A model generated the notes under the pieces. The model did not search any database. It had not been told where the DNA came from and worked only from the letters and a program-made list of their open reading frames with translations. Shown one piece after another: positions 5,385 to 8,583 of a stretch of 8,583 nt of DNA; position 1 is the first letter of the stretch; every line of letters begins with the position of its first letter. Made by a program: the position numbers and the translations under genes. The DNA comes from Omnitrophica WOR_2 bacterium RIFCSPLOWO2_12_FULL_51_8. GTDB taxonomy: Bacteria; Omnitrophota; Gorgyraeia; Gygaellales; Profunditerraquicolaceae. The stretch covers positions 1 through 8,583 of the forward strand of contig MHHD01000056.1 of NCBI GenBank assembly GCA_001805895.1, read 5' to 3'.

Positions 5385-6435
5385 TTCGTTTCTCCTGTGC
5401 CGCCTTAATCAGCGCGTCGGATAATTCATCGAGGCCGCCCTCAAGGACCGCCTCCAGCCGATGGGAGGTAAAATTGATGCGGTGGTCGGTAATCCTGCGG
5501 TCGGGAAAATTATAGGTGCGGATTTTTTCGCTGCGGTCTCCGGAGCCAATCTGGCTTTTCCTGGCCTGAGAAAGCCTCTTTGACTCTTCCTGGCGCTTTG
5601 CGTCTAACAGCTTCGCGCGCAGGATCCTCATCGCCTTATTCTTGTTTTTCAACTGCGAACGCTCATCCTGGCAGGCAACCACGGCGCCGCTGGGGATGTG
5701 GGTGATCCTCACCGCCGAATCCGTCTTTTGCATGTGCTGGCCTCCGGGGCCTGAAGAACGGTAAGTGTCGATACGTAAATCTTTCGGCTCAATCACCATA
5801 TCCACCTCCTCCGGCTCAACCAGCACCGCGACCGTCGCCGTAGAAGTATGGATCCTCCCCTGCGCCTCGGTCGCCGGCACGCGCTGCACGCGGTGCACCC
5901 CGCTTTCAAACCTGAGCCTTTTGTAGGCGTCTTTTCCCTTAACGCTGAAGGTTACTTCCTTAAAACCGCCTAATTCCCTGGGGCTGGAGGACAACATTTC
6001 CGCGGCCCAGCCTTTGCCGGCGGCATAAAGCGTGTACATCCGGTAAAGGTCCTCGGCAAAAAGGGCGGCCTCATCGCCGCCAGTGCCCTGCCTGACTTCC
6101 ACGATGATATCCCGTTTGAGTTCCTTATCTTCGCCTGCCAGGGAACTTTCCAATTTTTCTTCCAGCGCGGCATTCTTTTCCCGCAGCTCTTCCAGTTCTT
6201 TTCTGGCCAACTCGATAAATTCCTGATCGTGTTTTTCCGCCAGGACCAGCTCAAGGCCGGCGATCTCCTGGGCCAGCCTCTTCTGCTCCCGGAATAAAGA
6301 CACCGGCTCCTTGAGCAGGGCCAGCTCCCGGGCATAATTATTATACTGCTGTTTGTCGGAGATGTTCCCGTAGGAGGCCAGTAAACTTTCCAACTCCAGG
6401 TAGCGGGCCTCCATTTTCTTTAATTGCTCAAACAT
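5377..6435 (-). CDS. prfA: Peptide chain release factor 1 (RF1)
   Basis: A 352-residue class I release factor that reads UAA and UAG and triggers peptidyl-tRNA hydrolysis on the ribosome. The N-terminal domain is a charged helical coiled coil (about 1-105). Domain 2 contains VRQGTGGDEAALFAEDL (114-130) and the codon-reading tripeptide PAT at 187-189 in RVPATEAQGRIHTS, which marks RF1 and excludes RF2 (SPF). The GGQ motif is at 231-233, and KNKNKAMRILRAKL and RSEKIRTYNFPDRRITDHR follow as expected. The loop around GGQ reads SSGPGGQHMQKT, where most RF1 proteins have GAGGQHVN at these places. The start ATG has almost no Shine-Dalgarno sequence and is 5 nt after the rpmE stop, so coupling is likely. 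The TGA stop overlaps prmC, whose product methylates Gln233. Confidence 0.98.
   Translation of the reverse strand: MFEQLKKMEARYLELESLLASYGNISDKQQYNNYARELALLKEPVSLFREQKRLAQEIAGLELVLAEKHDQEFIELARKELEELREKNAALEEKLESSLAGEDKELKRDIIVEVRQGTGGDEAALFAEDLYRMYTLYAAGKGWAAEMLSSSPRELGGFKEVTFSVKGKDAYKRLRFESGVHRVQRVPATEAQGRIHTSTATVAVLVEPEEVDMVIEPKDLRIDTYRSSGPGGQHMQKTDSAVRITHIPSGAVVACQDERSQLKNKNKAMRILRAKLLDAKRQEESKRLSQARKSQIGSGDRSEKIRTYNFPDRRITDHRINFTSHRLEAVLEGGLDELSDALIKAAQEKRNE
5392..5396 (-). promoter_or_regulatory. Shine-Dalgarno sequence of prmC
   Basis: The minus strand reads AGGAG, 7 nt before the ATG at 5382-5384. It lies within the last codons of prfA and supports the chosen prmC start with an 8-nt overlap of the two genes. 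Confidence 0.7.
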
Positions 6436-6440
6436 CAGAC

Positions 6441-6644
6441 TTAGGCTTTCTTTCCGTACTTTTTCATAAATTTATCCACTCGGCCGGCGGAATCCACGAA
6501 TTTCTGTTTGCCGGTGAAAAAGGGATGGCACTTCGAACAAATCTCCACCCGGATGCTGGGCTTGGTGGAGCGGGTGTGTATCGTCTCTCCGCAGGCGCAG
6601 ACGATGGTGGCGTCCTTGTAAGCGGGATGAATTTTGTCTTTCAC
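6441..6644 (-). CDS. rpmE: 50S ribosomal protein L31, zinc-binding type
   Basis: A 67-residue large-subunit ribosomal protein that bridges the 50S central protuberance and the 30S head. It begins with the family signature KDKIHPAY. It has the four zinc ligands of the C+ type: Cys16 and Cys18 (CAC) and Cys36 and Cys39 (CSKC), followed by HPFFTGKQKFVDSAGRVDKF, the typical C-terminal half. Having all four cysteines makes this the zinc-replete paralogue class and not the zinc-free class induced under zinc starvation. It follows rho by 27 nt and precedes prfA by 5 nt, a gene order also seen in Firmicutes and many other bacteria. The start is GTG with a strong Shine-Dalgarno sequence. Assignment is firm. 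Confidence 0.98.
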   Translation of the reverse strand: MKDKIHPAYKDATIVCACGETIHTRSTKPSIRVEICSKCHPFFTGKQKFVDSAGRVDKFMKKYGKKA

Positions 6645-6650
6645 GTCTTT

Positions 6651-6657
6651 CTCCTTT
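6651..6657 (-). promoter_or_regulatory. Shine-Dalgarno sequence of rpmE
   Basis: The minus strand reads AAAGGAG, 6 nt before a GTG codon at 6642-6644. It supports GTG as the start of rpmE, which gives the usual L31 N-terminus (MKDKIHPAY). It lies in the 27-nt gap after the rho stop. Confidence 0.8.
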
Positions 6658-6671
6658 GATTGGCATTATAC

Positions 6672-7928
6672 TTACTGGTTCATGCTCCCCAAAAATTCCT
6701 CGTTATTCTTAGTCTTGCTCAGCTTCCCAATCAGCAATTCCATCGCCTCCACATTATTCAGCTCATTAAGTACCTTGCGCAGGATCCAGGCCCGCTGCAA
6801 TACATCAGGTTTGACCAGCAGCTCCTCATGGCGGGTATTGGAACGTTTGATGTCAATTGCCGGGTAAATCCTGCGCTGGAAAAGGTTACGATCCAATTGC
6901 AGCTCCATATTGCCGGTGCCTTTAAATTCTTCGAAAATCACTTCGTCCATCCGGCTGCCGGTATCGACGAGAGCGGTGGCAATAATCGTCAGGCTGCCGC
7001 CTTCGTCCAAGGCGCGGGCCGCGCCGAAAAACCTCTTCGGTTTCTGCAGGGCATTGGAGTCTATGCCGCCGGAAAGGACCTTGCCGCTATGCGGCACCAC
7101 CGAGTTATAGGCGCGGGCCAGGCGGGTAATGCTGTCTAAAAGGACGACTACGTCTCTTTTGTGCTCCACCAGCCGCTTCGCCTTTTCTAAAACAATCTCC
7201 GCTACCTGCACATGCCGCTCCGGCGGCTCGTCAAAGGTGGATGAGATCACCTCGCCCTTAACATTCCTCTGCATATCGGTGACTTCCTCGGGGCGCTCGT
7301 CTATCAGGAGCACAATCAGTATCACATCGGGGTTATTGCCGGTAATGGCATTGGCTATCTTTTGCAGTAAAACGGTTTTCCCGCTGTAGGGCTGGGCGAC
7401 AATCAGTCCGCGCTGGCCCTTGCCTATCGGCGTCAATAAGCTCATTACCCGCATGGAGATTTCTTCCGGCTTAGTCTCCAGATTAAACGGCTCGCGCGGG
7501 TACACGGGAGTGAGATTATCGAAAAGCGTCTTTTCCTTGACCTCTTCGGGGTTTTCGAAATTTACCGCCTCTACCTTAAGCAAAGCAAAATATTTTTCTC
7601 CCTCTTTCGGGGGACGGATCTGGCCGCTTACCGTGTCCCCGGTGCGCAGGTCAAATTTTCTGATCTGAGACGGCGATATATAAATGTCGTCGGGACAGGG
7701 CAGATAATTATAATTCGGGCTGCGCAAGAACCCAAACCCCTCAGGCAGGATCTCCAATATCCCCTCCCCGAACATCAGCCCCTCTTTTTCCGCCTGCGCC
7801 TGCAGAATTTTAAAGATGAGATCCTGCTTTTTTAGCCCGCTCATCCCGTTGACATTTAATTCTTTGGCCAGCTTGTTTAACTCCGTGATTTTCATTTCTT
7901 TTAAATTACCGATGTCTAATTTTTCCAC
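6672..7928 (-). CDS. rho: Transcription termination factor Rho
   Basis: A 418-residue hexameric RNA-dependent ATPase/helicase that terminates transcription. Its length and numbering run almost in step with the 419-residue E. coli protein. The order is a SAP-like Rho_N domain (about 8-45), the cold-shock-like RNA-binding domain (about 50-125, with GFGFLRSPNYNYL and DIYISPSQIRKFDLRTGD), then the ATPase core. The core has Walker A PYSGKT (180-185), DER at 210-212 with the catalytic Glu211, Walker B LLDS (263-266), the Q-loop region SGGIDSNALQKP (286-297) and the arginine finger Arg366 in SNTRHEELL. There is no long N-terminal insertion. The GTG start is chosen for its perfect Shine-Dalgarno sequence. 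One oddity: the residue equivalent to E. coli Lys181 is Tyr and Pro179 is Gln. It lies between coaE (13-nt overlap) and rpmE (27-nt gap). Confidence 0.98.
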   Translation of the reverse strand: MEKLDIGNLKEMKITELNKLAKELNVNGMSGLKKQDLIFKILQAQAEKEGLMFGEGILEILPEGFGFLRSPNYNYLPCPDDIYISPSQIRKFDLRTGDTVSGQIRPPKEGEKYFALLKVEAVNFENPEEVKEKTLFDNLTPVYPREPFNLETKPEEISMRVMSLLTPIGKGQRGLIVAQPYSGKTVLLQKIANAITGNNPDVILIVLLIDERPEEVTDMQRNVKGEVISSTFDEPPERHVQVAEIVLEKAKRLVEHKRDVVVLLDSITRLARAYNSVVPHSGKVLSGGIDSNALQKPKRFFGAARALDEGGSLTIIATALVDTGSRMDEVIFEEFKGTGNMELQLDRNLFQRRIYPAIDIKRSNTRHEELLVKPDVLQRAWILRKVLNELNNVEAMELLIGKLSKTKNNEEFLGSMNQ

Positions 7929-8539
7929 TCCGCTTCCTCCTTAATCCATATCTTACGTACCTGCTTCTTTGTTTGATCGATACGCCCGTTATTATCTATG
8001 ATAAAATCCGCTAAGCGCATTTTTTCGCGCAGGGGAATCTGAGCGGAAATCCTTTTGAAGATTTCGGATTCTTTCAGCCCGAACTTCTTTTGCAATCGTT
8101 TAACCTGAGCGCTGCGGCAGAGGCCTACCACGATTAGCTTATCGACTATCGCGCCTAATCCGGCTTCGATCAAAAGCGGCGCGTCCAGAACCACTATCCT
8201 TTTTTTTGCGCGCCCGATCTTCTCGCGGATTAGGCGCCTCACCCTGGGGTGGATGATTCTGTTTAGTTCGAAAAGTAAACTCCGGTTATTAAAGACCAGC
8301 CCGGCTAAAACCTTCCGGTCGATACTCCCGTCTGCCTTGAGCGCCTTCTGCCCGAAAACCTTACGTACCCGGCGGTAACACTCCGTGCGCGGCCTCAGGC
8401 AATCGCGCGCTAACTTATCCGCGTCAATCACCTCTGCGCCGAAAGACTTTAATATCGCGGCAACGGTGGATTTTCCGCTCCCGAAACTCCCGGTAAGCCC
8501 GAGGACTATTTTTCCTTTAGCGCGCTTTCGCTTTGGCAT
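7916..8539 (-). CDS. coaE: Dephospho-CoA kinase
   Basis: A 207-residue protein of normal family length that phosphorylates the 3'-hydroxyl of the ribose in dephospho-CoA with ATP, the last step of coenzyme A synthesis in the cytoplasm. The P-loop GSFGSGKST spans residues 17-25, followed by the family motif VIDADKLAR near 37-44 (substrate-binding Asp). LDAPLLIEAGL lies in the middle, and the lid-region pattern RISAQIPLREK with ADFIIDNNG lies near the C-terminus. The N-terminus has a short basic leader (MPKRKRAKGK) ahead of the usual start. The ATG at 8537-8539 has no good Shine-Dalgarno sequence and lies inside the end of the upstream glycosyltransferase gene, so coupled translation is likely. 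The 3' end overlaps rho by 13 nt. Assignment is firm. Confidence 0.97.
   Translation of the reverse strand: MPKRKRAKGKIVLGLTGSFGSGKSTVAAILKSFGAEVIDADKLARDCLRPRTECYRRVRKVFGQKALKADGSIDRKVLAGLVFNNRSLLFELNRIIHPRVRRLIREKIGRAKKRIVVLDAPLLIEAGLGAIVDKLIVVGLCRSAQVKRLQKKFGLKESEIFKRISAQIPLREKMRLADFIIDNNGRIDQTKKQVRKIWIKEEAEWKN
7936..7942 (-). promoter_or_regulatory. Shine-Dalgarno sequence of rho
   Basis: On the minus strand this reads AAGGAGG, a full match to the anti-Shine-Dalgarno core, 7 nt before the GTG start of rho. It lies inside the coaE coding sequence. It decides the rho start in favour of GTG at 7926-7928 over the in-frame ATG twelve codons in, which has only weak purine-rich sequence before it. 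Confidence 0.85.
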
Positions 8540-8583
8540 ATAATTGCAGGTATTTTTTTGCCGAAACCTCCCAGGAAAAATCC
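8517..8583 (-). CDS. Glycosyltransferase C-terminus (partial, 5' end outside window)
   Basis: Only the last 21 residues and the TAA stop (8517-8519) are inside the window. The visible peptide begins DFSWEVSAKKYLQLY and ends in a basic AKAKAR tail. The pattern FSWE-x-SAKKYL-x-LY is typical of the C-terminal helix of GT-B fold glycosyltransferases, above all bacterial glycogen/starch synthases (GT5) and also GT4 enzymes. The end overlaps the coaE start by 23 nt in another frame, which suggests that coaE translation is coupled to this gene. Glycogen synthase (glgA) is the most likely identity, but a GT4 sugar transferase cannot be excluded from so short a piece. The pattern is seen directly; the family assignment is inference from recalled family ends. 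Confidence 0.65.
   Translation of the reverse strand, partial: DFSWEVSAKKYLQLYAKAKAR

Overview
The window is a compact bacterial chromosome segment in which every recognisable gene lies on the minus strand. It holds ten complete genes and two partial ones at the edges. Read in the direction of transcription (high to low coordinates) the order is: glycosyltransferase 3' end, coaE, rho, rpmE, prfA, prmC, murA, trpG, trpD, trpC, trpF, then the 5' end of a probable membrane transporter. Base composition is moderate, GTG starts are used beside ATG, and clear Shine-Dalgarno sequences of AAGGAGG type precede several genes. The rho-rpmE-prfA-prmC block with a murA nearby is an old bacterial arrangement, similar to the B. 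subtilis murAB-rho-rpmE-prfA-prmC region. My best guess for the source is an uncultured bacterium of the Omnitrophota or a neighbouring phylum. That guess rests on the overall style of gene order and repeats, not on a marker I can score.

Region 8583-6441: the C-terminus of a glycosyltransferase overlaps coaE (last step of coenzyme A synthesis). coaE overlaps rho (transcription termination factor), and rpmE (zinc-type ribosomal protein L31) follows. Region 6435-3344: prfA (RF1), prmC (the methyltransferase that modifies the GGQ glutamine of RF1) and murA (first committed step of peptidoglycan synthesis) follow with gaps or overlaps of at most 20 nt. Region 3276-112: trpG, trpD, trpC and trpF provide the amidotransferase subunit and the middle steps of tryptophan synthesis. 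trpE, trpB and trpA are not in the window. Region 88-1 starts a hydrophobic protein, possibly an amino-acid/sodium symporter.

Most junctions are overlaps of 4 to 23 nt, which suggests one long, translationally coupled transcription unit. The exceptions carry the most interesting non-coding content. The murA-trpG gap contains a degenerate array with a 7-bp period, and related 7-bp-period sequence is found inside prmC, where it is translated into a Thr/His-rich loop just before the catalytic NPPY motif. The trpC-trpF gap is almost filled by a 97-bp imperfect palindrome. A second, 45-bp palindrome with the same AGGGACAG start forms the 3' end of trpF and encodes its last residues. The window therefore looks like ordinary core metabolism invaded by two families of small repeats. 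No defence system, CRISPR array, RNA gene or complete mobile element is visible.
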